Notes under the pieces: model-generated
Told to the model about the DNA's origin: nothing
Database searches by the model: none
What the model saw: the letters and a program-made list of their open reading frames with translations, nothing else
Assembly: GCA_000149265.1 (NCBI GenBank)
Contig: CH003401.1
Coordinates: forward strand, 802,299-866,298
DNA length: 64,000 bases
Direction: 5' to 3'
Source of the DNA: Ciona savignyi
Taxonomy: Eukaryota; Chordata; Ascidiacea; Phlebobranchia; Cionidae
Made by a program: the position numbers and the translations under genes
Shown here: positions 1-17,556 of the stretch, one piece after another
Position numbering within the stretch: the first letter of the stretch is position 1
Layout: each line of letters starts with the position of its first letter

Positions 1-103
1 GTAAAGTAACGTTAAAAAACGGTTAAACGGTTAAAATTTGAGCTGACGGTTAACCCTAAAAACGGTTAACCGTGGTTAACCGTTAATTTTTCCCAGCCCT
101 ACT
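1..103. repeat. GGTTAAC-rich repeat, possible MITE end
   Basis: The first hundred bases consist of repeated ggttaac/gttaacc words with palindromic character and end in cccagccct. This resembles one terminal part of a short inverted-repeat transposon cut off by the window edge. The other end is not visible, so the class is a guess. Confidence 0.35.
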
Positions 104-107
104 TATA

Positions 108-1060
108 ACGTTTTTCGTTCATAGATATCTTGTAATGTTTTGATTCATAGATATCTTGTAATGTTTTCGTTCATAGATATCTTGTAATGTTTTGATTCAT
201 AGATATCTTGTAATGTTTTTATTCATAGATATCTTGTAATGTTTTCGTTCATAGATATCTTGTAATGTTCTCATTCATAGATATCTTATAACGTTTTTCG
301 TTCATAGATATCTTGTAATGTTTTGATTCATAGATATCTTGTAATGTTTTCGTTCATAGATATCTTGTAATGTTTTGATTCATAGATATCTTATAATGTT
401 TTCGTTTATAGATATCTTGTAAAGATTAAATTTATAAATATCTTATAATGTTTTCGTTCATAGATATCTTGTAATGTTTTCGTTCATAGATATCTTATAA
501 TGTTCAAATTCATAGATATCTTGTAATGTTTTCATTCATAGATATCTTATTATGTTCAAATTCATAGATATCTTGTAATGTTTTCGTTCATAGATATCTT
601 ATAATGTTTTCGTTTATAGATATCTTGTAATGTTTTGATTCATAGATATCATGTAATGTTTTCGTTCATAGATATCTTGTAATGTTTTCATTCATAGATA
701 TCTTGTAATGTTTCGTTCATAAATATCTTGTAATGTTGTCATTCATAGATATCTTGTAATGTTTTCTTTCATAGATATCTTGTAATGTTCTCCTTCATAT
801 ATATCTTTTAACGGTCCTCATTCATAGATATCTTATAACGTTTTTCGTTCATAGATATCTTGTAATGTTTTGATTCATACATATATTCTATTTAAACGTC
901 ATTCATTTATAAATATCTTATAACGTTATTCGTTTATAGATATCTTGTAAAGAATAAATTTATAGATATCTTATAACGTTATTCGTTTATAGATATCCTA
1001 TAACTTTATTCATTCATAAATATCTTATAACGATATTCATCCGTAGATATCTTGTAAACA
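108..1060. repeat. 26-bp minisatellite in importin intron
   Basis: About 35 tandem units of roughly 26 bp with core ttcatagatatcttgtaatg and a variable tttt(c/g) linker fill the intron upstream of the importin alpha exon at 1047. Units are most uniform between 110 and 800 and drift towards the right end. The last unit contains the AG and first bases of the exon, so the array runs into coding sequence (see findings). There are no unique spacers, so it is not a CRISPR-like array. Confidence 0.95.
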
Positions 1061-2071
1061 ACAACTGCATACCTCCGTTATGTGACCTCCTTGGTGCACA
1101 AGATGCACGGATCATCCAAGTGGCACTCACCGGCCTCGATAACATCCTTCGACTTGGGAAACAGGAGGCGCAAGGGTCAGGGGCGAACGAGTTCGGGAAT
1201 CTTATAGAAGAATGTGGAGGTATAACCCCTTTTCGGCGGTTTTATGACCCTTTTTTCGGGTGGTAATTACCCCTTTTCTGGGTGTTTTGATCCCTTTTTC
1301 GGGGGTGTTATGACCTCTTTTCGGTGTAAAATTAAGATGATTTTTATTCATTTTAATCCATTTTATCCAGGCCTAGACAAAATCGAGACTTTGCAAAGCC
1401 ATCAAAATCAGGAGGTTTATCAGAAGAGTTTCGACATTATTGAACATTACTTCGGTTCTGATGATGAAGTGAATGATCTAGCGCCTCAAGTGAGTGAACT
1501 TGTGGCCGTAGTTGAGTTGTTTGTGTGTTTATTTTGGGTGGGAAGTTGAGATTGAGTGAATGTCCTCAGTCGAATTGCTGGAGTTATTTTTGCATTGTGT
1601 GGATAGTTGGTTTATTCATATTCTAGTGGGTGAGAAGTCAGGCTTTATCACGGGTATTGCAATACACCTTATGCCCACAATTATGTTGCTGTAGCTATTA
1701 CAGTGTATGAATAGTTGGTTCATTTATATCCTAGTTGGTAAGAAACCTGGCCTTATGCATGGTTTTTGTAAGACACCTTATGCCCACAGTTCTGTTTATG
1801 GAGTTTTTACAGTGTGTGGATGGTTGGTTCATTCATATCCTCATGGGTGGGAAGCCAGGCTTTATTAAGTTTATTTTTTTTATTTGTACTGATATCAAAA
1901 TTTCAATAAATAACAACAATACATATACAGTAATACACAACAAAGGATTATCCACAAGGCCACAACCTGTTGATATTTAAATTGTTGTTTCTTTTACAGG
2001 TTGATATTGGTTCGAAACAATACACATTTAACAACCAAATTGGAACAGCAGAAAGATTTGAGTTTCAGTGA
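1047..2071 (+). CDS. Importin subunit alpha, last three exons (partial)
   Basis: Three exons join in frame: 1047-1219, 1371-1489 and 2000-2071 (stop TGA). Each intron begins GT and ends AG, and the phases agree (1, then 0). The translation covers the last ARM repeats and acidic tail of importin alpha, the adaptor that carries NLS cargo to importin beta. Readable landmarks are [15 protein letters not shown], the motif VQVALxGLxNILRLG (here with I for the first V), [31 protein letters not shown], and a final exon starting [10 protein letters not shown] after APQ. The tail order resembles the KPNA1/5/6 group, but the paralogue cannot be fixed from this end alone. A polyadenylation signal aataaa lies only four bases after the stop (2075-2080). 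All upstream exons lie left of the window. The short intron at 1220-1370 and the left intron are both minisatellites. Confidence 0.93.
1216..1332. repeat. ~24-bp tandem repeat starting at a 5' splice site
   Basis: About four or five units of a ~24-bp sequence of the form GGnGGT-nTTATGACCCCTTTTTC fill the first 110 bases of the short intron. The first unit begins in the exon end and supplies the donor ggag|gtataa. Confidence 0.8.
1585..1870. repeat. ~120-bp tandem repeat, three copies
   Basis: Three degenerate copies contain cagtgt(g)tgga-tagttggttcattcatatcc followed by a ccttatgcccaca segment. They fill most of the last importin intron. The unit resembles pieces of the dispersed SINE family seen through the window (cagtgtgttgtg, gccca, atatcc), so it may be an expanded SINE fragment. 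Confidence 0.7.
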
Positions 2072-2080
2072 CGAAATAAA

Positions 2081-4540
2081 AAATCGCGAAAAAAGGCAAA
2101 ACACTCAACAAATTTTCAAAAAAATCCTATTTGGAAATTCATGTTTTGCAACATTTATTTTCAAACGTTGTATACTGCCAAAATTTCCATTAAGTTCTAG
2201 AAAAGTGAACCGCAGAATAGTGTGGGGCATTTTCCGAGTCCCACTAATGTGAGAGTTTTTCAAACGACTTAAAGTTGTTTGGGATAACATATATGAGAGA
2301 CTTTGGGTTCTTTTAAAATAACATTTTTAAAAATCTCGGACAGGCCATCTGCTCTTTTCTCATAAGGGTAAATACAAGTGGTATTTTATTACACTTTTAT
2401 TAGGGTAATGAAAAGGTAGTGCATAAAAGCAATGTGTCCATTATGCAACCAAAATCTTTATTGTGGTTGTATTTATATGGCATGTAAGCTTTTTACAACC
2501 ATATTTGTTAAATGGTTGTGTTAATTATACAACCATATTCAATATGTGGTTGTATTCACATGGCATGTGTGCATTATACACCGTAATGTAGTTGCATTAC
2601 CATCAACTTTAATGTTAAAAATTAAGCTCTTACCGTTTTTGACCCAATTTTGCGAGAAAATCTAACTTCTTATTTGAAGTATCAAAATGCATAGTTCCCT
2701 TGCTCTTTTCTGTTTATGATATAACTTTGCGAATATCTGTATTCGAATTGTTAATCCTAATGAAGTGTTTGTTTAAAACCACTTGGTCCAACTGTTAATT
2801 CAAGTTTTTCACACACTGAATGTGTTAGGCAATGCGCAAAACACCATTTTTATTCATTTATTTGCAAAATTTGTGTAAACAAAAATCACACATCATATTG
2901 ATTTTAAAAATAGTAAGTGTTTTATTTCTTATTCTTATTATTTTGTTTCTATTTTCCTTTTCGTGAAATTTTTGGGGACGATCGATTTTAAAAAATTGTA
3001 ATTCATTTTCGGTTTTCAACAAAAAACTAACGAATAATTTAACTTTATAAGATAATTTTTTAGCAAATACAATACTGCCATATGTGTAAAGATGGCATGA
3101 AATGTAATTTTGTTTTTGGCGTCAAATCGAAACACCCATTTTTGTTCTGTAGCAGTGTGCTTTCTACTTACAAGTATCTTTTCTTGACTAACTAAGAAGG
3201 GCTGCGGGCTCTTGGTGGTTTCAGATACTGCTCATTAAAACATTGATTAAAACGTGTGTTGTGTTCTTGCAAATTAGGATTAGGCACCTACAAATTTTCT
3301 GTAATCATTATGTAAGTTTAATTCGAGATATTTCAGTGCGTTCTAAACAAGTGTTAGTACAACCCATTTATCTACAGCAAATGTTTGCAAAGTGCTTTTC
3401 ATGTGTACACAACTGATAAGCTATCCCCTGATTTGATCCTATAAATTTTCGGCTAGAATTTTACTAATTTGTGTGCTAACCGTCATGTTATTTATCCTGG
3501 TAAATATAAAAATGAAAGGGTAATTAAAGCACAGGTATATCTTAGAAAAACCCGACAGTGGGCTTGGGATGTTACGATTGCCCGGGTGTTCCTTTGATTT
3601 TTCCATTCACTGGGATAAACATAAATATCTTTTGGATTGTTTTTGTTTAGGGCACAACAAAAGATGTGGTCCCGGATTGTATATAAATTTTATTGTCGAA
3701 TTTCACCTGCTGAGAGTAGCTGTTAAAATTAATTTTCCCCTCAACTCATTGAGTGAATACTATTTTTTTAAAACAATTGTTACACCACATGCTTAACATC
3801 AAAGACGCTGTGATGCCTTTGGGTTTGTTTTTGCACCTTCTTGTTCTGCTGTAGCTTTTTGCTGCCCTTTTGTGTTTTAATATTCAGTTGTCCCTTAGTT
3901 TGTTTCAACGGTTTTCATGTCCTTTAATTGTTGGTGGTGGGTGCTGCAGTGGATTGATTGATTGACGTCTGCATTTTGGGTCATGACAACCAGTCTTTGA
4001 GCTACATGTCAGGTCACATGCAGAGCCATTAAGCCTGAAACACAAGATACTTAATCCCAGGTTTGAATATTGATTTTAATTCGGTCAGACCACAAATAAT
4101 TAAGCATAATGGTCAGGTTTGGTGACCCTGGTTTTTTGCTTCTTTTTTTAAATGACTTATGTCTACGTTCCTCCCATATTTTAAAGTTGCCCTACAAGGA
4201 AAGATTACAAGAATGCACTAAAACTATAATAGAAATAAAACAGGCAATAACAAGTGAGGAAAATTTTTTACTTAAACTATGGAAACAAATACTAACCATC
4301 CATAAACATTAATTTTAACCCCGAACATAACACTTGTTTTTAAATTTATGCTGACATCAGAATTCAACACATAACAACAGGAGAATAAAAGATGCAGCGA
4401 AGACCAAAAAGTCAAAGACAGCTGGACCCTTTACTCTACATTACAGTTCTTTTTTGTTGAATTTTGCTAATTTTTAACATCAGTTTTACACCTAATTTTA
4501 TGATCTTCTACTTGGTTTCTTTTTTCAGTTTAAAAAAGAT
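2081..4540. other. AT-rich region with no recognised gene
   Basis: I recognise no gene here. The stretch should hold the missing last exon(s) of the DPM2-like gene if that gene is intact, but I could not place one. A plus-strand open stretch near 4109-4312 has amphipathic character without a family resemblance. Around 2400-2600 there are several gcaacca/tggttgtatt inverted words. Nothing else stands out. Confidence 0.5.
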
Positions 4541-4850
4541 AGGATATTAATGTTTATCCCCGTGAATGGGAAAACCAAGGGGGTTAGTTAACACATGGGC
4601 AATCGTCAGATCACCTCACGCCTATAATTGGGTTACCGAAGCTATTGCAGTATCATACACAGTTACACACATTACTTCGATTTCGTAGAAGTAGAACCCA
4701 TTTATCCACTGGGATGAGGCGATGTCCGTTAAGTGCCCTGTCGCCTGTTCTACCACACAACCGACTAGCTAGTGACCAGCTTCGAACCTGCAACCCTTTG
4801 ACTGGCGATAAACTAAATCACCAGGCCAATAGGTCAACGACATCAATTGG
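4541..4850 (-). mobile_element. tRNA-derived SINE (family A), reverse
   Basis: Reverse-oriented copy of the most common repeat in this window. In forward orientation it has a tRNA-like head (tggtggtttagtgcgtcgcc, then aggttgtaggttcgaaactgg), a body with acacaacacactgcaatagc and gacgattgcccgtgtgttaac, and a tail ending in tatcctatcc. I call it family A below. Confidence 0.8.
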
Positions 4851-4868
4851 TAAAACAGTTTGACTTAC

Positions 4869-5076
4869 CAAAACAAATACTTGAAATGCAGAGAAATGTA
4901 ACAAATCCAATTGAGGCATAGATTGGATCTGGAAAAAAGCTTTTAACCGCTTGCATTTCGTCTGGTATTAACGGCAAACCCATGACCCACATTGACAAAA
5001 TTGTGAATAAGAAAACAGTAAACAGAACGAAGACATCATAAAAGAGCTTGTATTTGGGAAATATAACTTCTCCCAT
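4869..5076 (-). CDS. DPM2: DPM2-like subunit, first coding exon (partial)
   Basis: The exon starts with ATG at 5076 and runs 69 codons plus one base to a strong donor (G|gtaagtca, read on the minus strand). It encodes two hydrophobic helices, about residues 12-35 and 50-70, separated by a short loop. The pattern SMWVMGLPLIPDE, then FFPDPIYASIGFV, matches in spacing and key residues the AWVxLLPF and FLPRAYA blocks of dolichol-phosphate mannosyltransferase subunit 2. That protein is an ER membrane partner which stabilises DPM1/DPM3 and also associates with GPI-GlcNAc transferase. Human DPM2 is about 84 residues, so only ~15 residues should follow in later exons, which I could not find in the next 2.5 kb. 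The identification rests on remembered family similarity, and another small two-helix ER protein is possible. Confidence 0.62.
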
Positions 5077-5299
5077 ATTTACGTTAATAAGTAAATAGTA
5101 TGTTTATTTCTCCTGAAAAATTTCATATTACTCAATTAAAATCAAATATTACTGAAAAGGAACAGCGAAAACAGGTAATTATTGATTTAGTTGTTCCACA
5201 ACGAATTTGGTTTTACTGTAGAAATTATCTTAGATATTTATTAGCTTTAATTTTTGAATTTCGTGGCCTATTTGTCATTTTTTCGCGGGATAAATAAAG

Positions 5300-6640
5300 T
5301 GTGAAATTCCCTCCTTCCCGCTTTCCGGTCTTTTAATTTTTTCTGAACTTGGCCGTATTTTACCGTTGGCCTACAAAGGTAAGTGGTAGAAAGTTAGCTG
5401 CCTCACTTTCGGAAAGGCGTTGATCCATGCAAACCTACTTGCCCGAGGAACAACGATTTTCCTACAGTTTGCTGTGTGAAGCACTTAGAGTTTTTTTGGC
5501 CCCGTTAAAACTTTGACCACGTTAGCCTATGCCCTATACAGTTGCCAAAATCGACCTTGGTACACGTATGTAACAATTGGTGGTAAAAAGTTACTCAAAC
5601 TCGCCAAAAATACCCATAGGAGGCTGAAAGGCTTCGCACTAAACCGCCAGACTAACCGGTCGGACTAAACCTGTGTGATAAGTTTACCATAACGATCCCT
5701 TGATGAAAAACAACGACTTTAATTGAGTTTAGAAAAGGCGGACGACAGTGTAGAACTTGGCGACAATAAAGTCGAGTTTGATGTCGAGTCGCCGGTGGAT
5801 CGTGCAACCTAGGAAGTGACTGCTCGAGCAAGATTGGGATGGGTGCAGGATAGTGTGGAGCATTCCGAAAATGTGGTCGAAGTTGAGATTGAGGAATCAC
5901 TGATATGTCATGTAAGTTAGAACAATATAGCATGACTCTATAAATATGACATGAAAATGTATTATGGCTGGTGTAACATTATTCCAAGATTATGCATTTA
6001 GCGCCAAATTGGGTAAGTAGTTTTGTGGTCGTTCAATTACAATTATTTTTATATGAACTTATATTGGCATTTCCTTGGCACCATAGCGACGTTAAGGTTG
6101 ATGATGCATTTTAAATACTTTATACGGTAGGTGTCGCATGTGAGCCGTGAATTGAGTTCTACGGAAAGCCATGTTTGAACGGTGGAATGGTGACCAGTAA
6201 CTTATGGTAATTTTTTTTGACTGAATAAACAAGCAATCAAAAAAGCACGGAATATCAGCATATTTTCAGAATAATTTTCAGCAAATTTTATTGCTTAAAA
6301 AGAGCAAAACAATATAAAAGTAAATGTTTAAGTAAAGCACCGTAACTGCATGTATTTAGAACCACCCAAGTTTAAATATTAATCAAATACAGTTTGCTGC
6401 CTGTTAAGTATGTCAACCATAAACCACACATTTTTTTTAATAAAACGTATCTTTATTATCGACGTGCTAAAATCAGGATAATTTCAAATGAAATGTCGTT
6501 ATAAATTCAACAAGAATTGTAAATAAAAGTCGCTTAAAACAATTGATGGATGTTTCATTTCTATCCTGACAGATGCGAAAACCAACACTTTTCAACTTAA
6601 TAATAACTACGAATTGAAATTACACTGCGAAAAATTAAAA
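5300..6640. other. No recognised gene
   Basis: AT-rich intergenic sequence between the DPM2-like start and the end of the protease gene. A GC-richer patch at 5650-5930 has short open frames on both strands but no family resemblance. The sequence aaag|gtaagtgg near 5386 looks like a donor but no exon could be assembled on it. Confidence 0.5.
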
Positions 6641-6647
6641 AAAAAAA

Positions 6648-13405
<6,758 letters not shown>

Positions 13406-13744
13406 CTTTCCCTTGTCGAACCCAAAAAATATGTAGAAATATATATACACACGCAAGACTTCAATTCGGTTGTTGTACGCACGATCTTAATACGTTTACT
13501 GCAACAAAGATCAAGCAATTGCTGTGATTCTCAGTTCGAAGAAAAAAGTTCGTAGGATTAGAAAGTCTAATTCACGGTTCCTATTAATTCCTTCTCCCTC
13601 GAACAATGCTTTATCAGTAATCAATTATAAATGCTGCCAATTATCAGCTGCCGACAGTCATATAGGCGTCACTGAAAAATTTGTCTAAAGACGCCACATA
13701 CAATAAATTATTTTTATCGCAACTTTTATATTAAGAAAAGATAC

Positions 13745-13985
13745 AATAATCTTGTTTTATTCTCAGGAGTGGGAAAACGCGATCTTCAAAATACCTATAC
13801 CAGCGCCGGGTTACCAGAGCTATTACTGTGTTGTGTAAATGATTGAAACGGTCATTTAATTTTGTATAAACCATTGCTCCACTGTGTACGGGCGATGCCA
13901 ATTAAATGCATTCCCTATAAAAGAAACAGTCTCACCAGCAGCCGGGTATTAAAACATATCAAATGATTCTTGCCGATGGTACCAA
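13745..13985 (-). mobile_element. SINE family A, reverse
   Basis: Carries the reversed body (gggaaaacgcgatc, cgccgggttaccagagctat, gtgttgtgtaaatgatt). Intergenic, just upstream of the protease start. Confidence 0.6.
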
Positions 13986-14397
13986 TTAGTTCAATACGCC
14001 GGACAGTAACACAGGATAGGATTCCAAGATTTATACACAGTCGTCTGACAACGATGGTGTAACACGTGTATCGTCAAATTGCCCCGTATCATTGTTCGTT
14101 TAATACCCGAAGAAGCTTAGAACCCATGATGGCTTCGTCACCAAAACCGTTTTTAAATTTGGTATCTTAATCGTTCGAGTTGACTATGAGTTATCAATGC
14201 TATACACATGCCTTTTATAACGCCTTCTTTACGTATATTCACAGGGGAATCTAACGATTTCCCAGAGATAACGCCCTTTGTGTTTCCTCAATCAAGTAAA
14301 TAAACATCAATACCCTGACTTGTCCGATCCACCAGTTTGCGATACTTAATCCAGAACATATTGACTAATATTTCGAAAAGTTTCTGCTTCATTATAA

Positions 14398-15906
14398 AAT
14401 GGCTACTTGTCAAAAGCGGTAGTCCACTTTTACGCAAAAAGACAAATCCCCCAGTTAGGCGTGTTGGACTACGCCACGGAAAGTGCCAAAATCGTTGCCC
14501 GATTACCTCAGTTTATTTCTAATAGGTGGCGTGACGTGGTACTCGAGTATAAATTGGACAATAAAAACAACTACCCATCCTTTGAAAAATTAGCAGAGTT
14601 TATCGCTCTACAATCGGAACGGGAGAACATCCCTGAACTACAAGAAATTGGCTCCGCTTTAGACCGACGAGGAAAATCGTACAACAGATCGACGAGCTCC
14701 TTTCATATCCGATCAAGAGAAACGATGGACAATCCCCAGAAGGTAACCCAGTCATATTTTTGCACATACTGTAACAGCAACTCCCATGGTTTAAACGAAT
14801 GTGATGCGTTTATGAAAATAAATTTGACGGATAGACGGTACTTTTTACGAACAAGTGGACTTTGTTACGGATGTGGTTCCAGTAGAGAGCATATTGCAAG
14901 GAAATGCACCAACCGAGCTACGTGTACAATCTGCCGTAGATCACATCTAACCCCCTTGCATGTTCACGGTCTTTTTCGGTATTTTAGACGGACGATCAAA
15001 CATGAAGAAGATCATAAAGGACAAAACATTCCGAATAAAAAACAAGAAAGGACAGAACCAACCAAAGTTTGTGAAACATGTAAATCAATAGCAAGTCAAG
15101 TCTGGGGTGATCTTACTGCAAGGAATATTGAGCAACCGAGATTAGAAGAGAAAAAGAATACTAGGGAAGAGATGGACAGTTTATTAAAACCTGTTGTTGT
15201 TTTTCAGAATAAAGTTGACAAAGGAGCAGACCCAAAGTACGTCCTCTGCGCTTACTTTAAGCAAGGTTTTTGTGGGAAAGCGGATAAATGCAAATTCTCT
15301 CACGATTTGGCCGTGGAACACAAGGTGGAGAAAGTAAGTTTGTACACGGATGGGAAAGGCAATGAATTAGATAATGATCCAATGGTCAAGGTCAAATGGG
15401 TCGATGACAAGTTAAAGGAAGTGGTGGAAAAGCAACACGACGACAGAAGCAATTTGGCGACAAAAACCGACATTGTTTGCAAGCATTTTATCCAAGCAGT
15501 AGAAGAGAAGAAATGCAGATGGTTCTGGAGTTGTCCAAATGGAGGCTCCAACTCTATGTACAAACACGCGTTACCGCCAGAATTCGTGTTGAAAAGCGAC
15601 AGAAAAAGGTTGGATTCTCTTGTGAAGAAAATTGCTATTGAAGATCTGAAAGAAAAGGAGCGGGCAGCACGGGGACGCAGGAGAGTAACACGGACAAGCT
15701 TTATGCCATGGAAAAAGAGGAAAAAAGAAGAAAAGATTAAATTGATGAAGTCGAATAAAGACTGTCGGAAACGAGATTACAAATCCGGGAAATATTTGGG
15801 AGCCAGGCGAACGAATACACCCTTGGTCATAGACATGCCGATTTACAAATTTGTTTTATTGATTAAGGGCGGAACCGGGGATTCCCGAACGGGGAGCCAT
15901 TGTTAA
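14398..15906 (+). CDS. BEL/Pao gag - ZC3H15-like fusion ORF
   Basis: One continuous open frame of about 500 codons (stop-to-stop from 14398; TAA at 15904-15906). The first third resembles the C-terminal part of a BEL/Pao-type gag: a helical block (LPQFISNRW...) then zinc knuckles with CTYCNSNSHGLNEC, LCYGCGSSREHIARKC and CTICRRSHLTPLH. The rest resembles ZC3H15 (DRG family regulatory protein 1): CCCH fingers LCAYFKQGFCGKADKCKFSH and VCKHFIQAVEEKKCRWFW...MYKHALPP, then a basic helix-rich tail (MPWKKRKKEEK). ZC3H15 normally binds DRG1 on translating ribosomes. No ATG lies in the gag part before codon ~107; translation might start there (MDNPQ), from an upstream spliced exon, or not at all. ZC3H15 similarity fades after GKYLGA. 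No introns, no LTRs and no poly(A) tract were recognised. It could be a retrocopy captured by a retroelement, a new fusion gene or a lucky open pseudogene. Confidence 0.75.
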   Translation, partial: NGYLSKAVVHFYAKRQIPQLGVLDYATESAKIVARLPQFISNRWRDVVLEYKLDNKNNYPSFEKLAEFIALQSERENIPELQEIGSALDRRGKSYNRSTSSFHIRSRETMDNPQKVTQSYFCTYCNSNSHGLNECDAFMKINLTDRRYFLRTSGLCYGCGSSREHIARKCTNRATCTICRRSHLTPLHVHGLFRYFRRTIKHEEDHKGQNIPNKKQERTEPTKVCETCKSIASQVWGDLTARNIEQPRLEEKKNTREEMDSLLKPVVVFQNKVDKGADPKYVLCAYFKQGFCGKADKCKFSHDLAVEHKVEKVSLYTDGKGNELDNDPMVKVKWVDDKLKEVVEKQHDDRSNLATKTDIVCKHFIQAVEEKKCRWFWSCPNGGSNSMYKHALPPEFVLKSDRKRLDSLVKKIAIEDLKEKERAARGRRRVTRTSFMPWKKRKKEEKIKLMKSNKDCRKRDYKSGKYLGARRTNTPLVIDMPIYKFVLLIKGGTGDSRTGSHC

Positions 15907-16880
15907 GGATCAATACCTAGATGGATAAACATTGTTTCGTACATGGCGGTGTCTTAAGAGTTCGTACAAACTTGTCGCGTTATCATTTGCGTTTTTTTAT
16001 TTATTGAAAATTCTGTTTAAATTTTGGAGAGCCATGTAACTGCACCAATGCAGTTGCGTTTTTATGGTTCACTTATTTTGTCACCTTTGATTTCTATGAG
16101 TTTTCCTTGAGTTTCAGTTAACGTTTGCATTTTAAGTTCTTTTCATTTACGCTGCAATCAGGGACGCAGCCTGTTATTCTCATTGTTTATTAAGGAAAAC
16201 TACAAGGAATTTGGGACTAAATTTAATATTAAGGAACGGACGTGGTAATGTAAAGTAACCGCTTAATAAATCACAACGAAGACAAGTGAGTCTACTCCAT
16301 TACCGCGTGCCGTAACACCAGGCTATAATTACCCGCCATGTACACTTTTCAACATTACATTGAATCTCATCAGGATAGCTACCCAAAATTATTGAGTTTG
16401 AAGATGAAACGATTTTCAAACGATTTATCATGATTACAGACGTATGGGTTTCCTTCGATTTCAAAGGCAACACATTGTGATTTTACTCTGTGTTATTTTT
16501 CTTTTCTTTTTGTCCTGCTTAACGCCCGTGACAGAAATGTCATGTCACCAAGTTTTTGTAGAAAACATCTTATCTAATAAGGTTGAAACTTTTAGTAATA
16601 TTTCTTCTATATTTAATGTTAGCCCGAACTTGAATTTAATCGTTCTTTCTAACATAAATGTTATCTTAAATGTGGTATTGTAATTTAATCTTGTTAAGAA
16701 GATTTAACTTCGTATTTATATGGAAGATTTAAACAAATAGGAGAATCGGTTAGAAGTTTGAAAAACCAAAATGGGGTAAATAGAAAAAAAGGGTGAGAAT
16801 TCGTTTTCATAGTTTTAGTAGGCATTTTTCCTCTTTTACCCCCATAATCGTTTGGCCTCAGTTTGGAAGCATTGATATTG
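15907..16880. other. No recognised gene
   Basis: Intergenic. The ORF at 16444-16683 begins with hydrophobic codons, but its sequence around 16500-16600 (gtgacagaaatgtcatgtca; gttgaaacttttagtaat) is shared with repeats at 19258-20500 and 60730-60800, so it is repeat, not gene. Confidence 0.5.
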
Positions 16881-16918
16881 CTCTAATACGTCATTAATAA
16901 CAAACAAACGGGTATGAC

Positions 16919-17096
16919 CAGTGATGGGATTCAAAAGGTTCCATGGGTTCGGTCGAGCCCGCTCTTGGAACATCATCGGGATAATCACCGATTCGATTCT
17001 TGTTTTCTTTACAGATATTGGACCTTTTAGGGAACATGTTGTTAGTAAGTACGATACAAAAGAGAACCTGTTCCTAAAATTTTGAATCCCATCATA
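16919..17096. mobile_element. MITE with CAGTGATGGGATTC termini
   Basis: Inverted ends (cagtgatgggattcaaaa / ttttgaatcccatcat) enclose about 180 bp. The same element remains in part in copy 2 (about 25150-25295), so it predates the duplication or was carried along with it. Confidence 0.65.
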
Positions 17097-17556
17097 GGGT
17101 GTGACACATCACATTGCTAACACACCAATGTCCTTGTACATTAAATATGGCCAAATGCATGTCCAGTAAAATTAACAATACCCACTTTTAATTCGAAGTT
17201 GCTTTATTGCGTATATGTTAAAAACGAATATATGAAACAACGAAAATACGAAAATGCAATACAAAAAAGGCTCCTTTATTTCATAAACCGCATATCCATT
17301 TTAGTAGTTGTATTTACAGTTTCTGCATTCCAGTACTTTTAAACTCAGCGCCTTTAGGTCGGGTTAAAGACTAGTTAGGGTGAAGAAAGGAATCATAGGC
17401 TTGCATCTGTGCGCTTAATGCAATTCAAATTGAGGCAACGCGCTTTATGCCTGGCGTTAGGACTAAAAACTTTGTTAAATAAATACTGATAATGCTTCGA
17501 AGTATTGATAAGCGTGACGAGCAGCCACAAGTTACCGCAAAATGTTAAACTTAACT

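Noticed and set aside
108-1060. CRISPR-like regular array
   Set aside because: Units follow each other directly, with no unique spacers, in a eukaryotic intron; it is a minisatellite.
4109-4312. Plus-strand exon encoding an amphipathic helix
   Set aside because: Open and vaguely protein-like, but no splice context or family resemblance; probably chance in AT-rich DNA.
15907-16440. 3' LTR of a BEL/Pao element behind the gag-ZC3H15 frame
   Set aside because: No direct repeat of this sequence was found upstream of 14398, and no clear TG...CA boundaries.
16444-16683. Small membrane protein with ATG
   Set aside because: Its sequence is shared with non-coding repeats at 19258-20500 and 60735, and no homology was seen.
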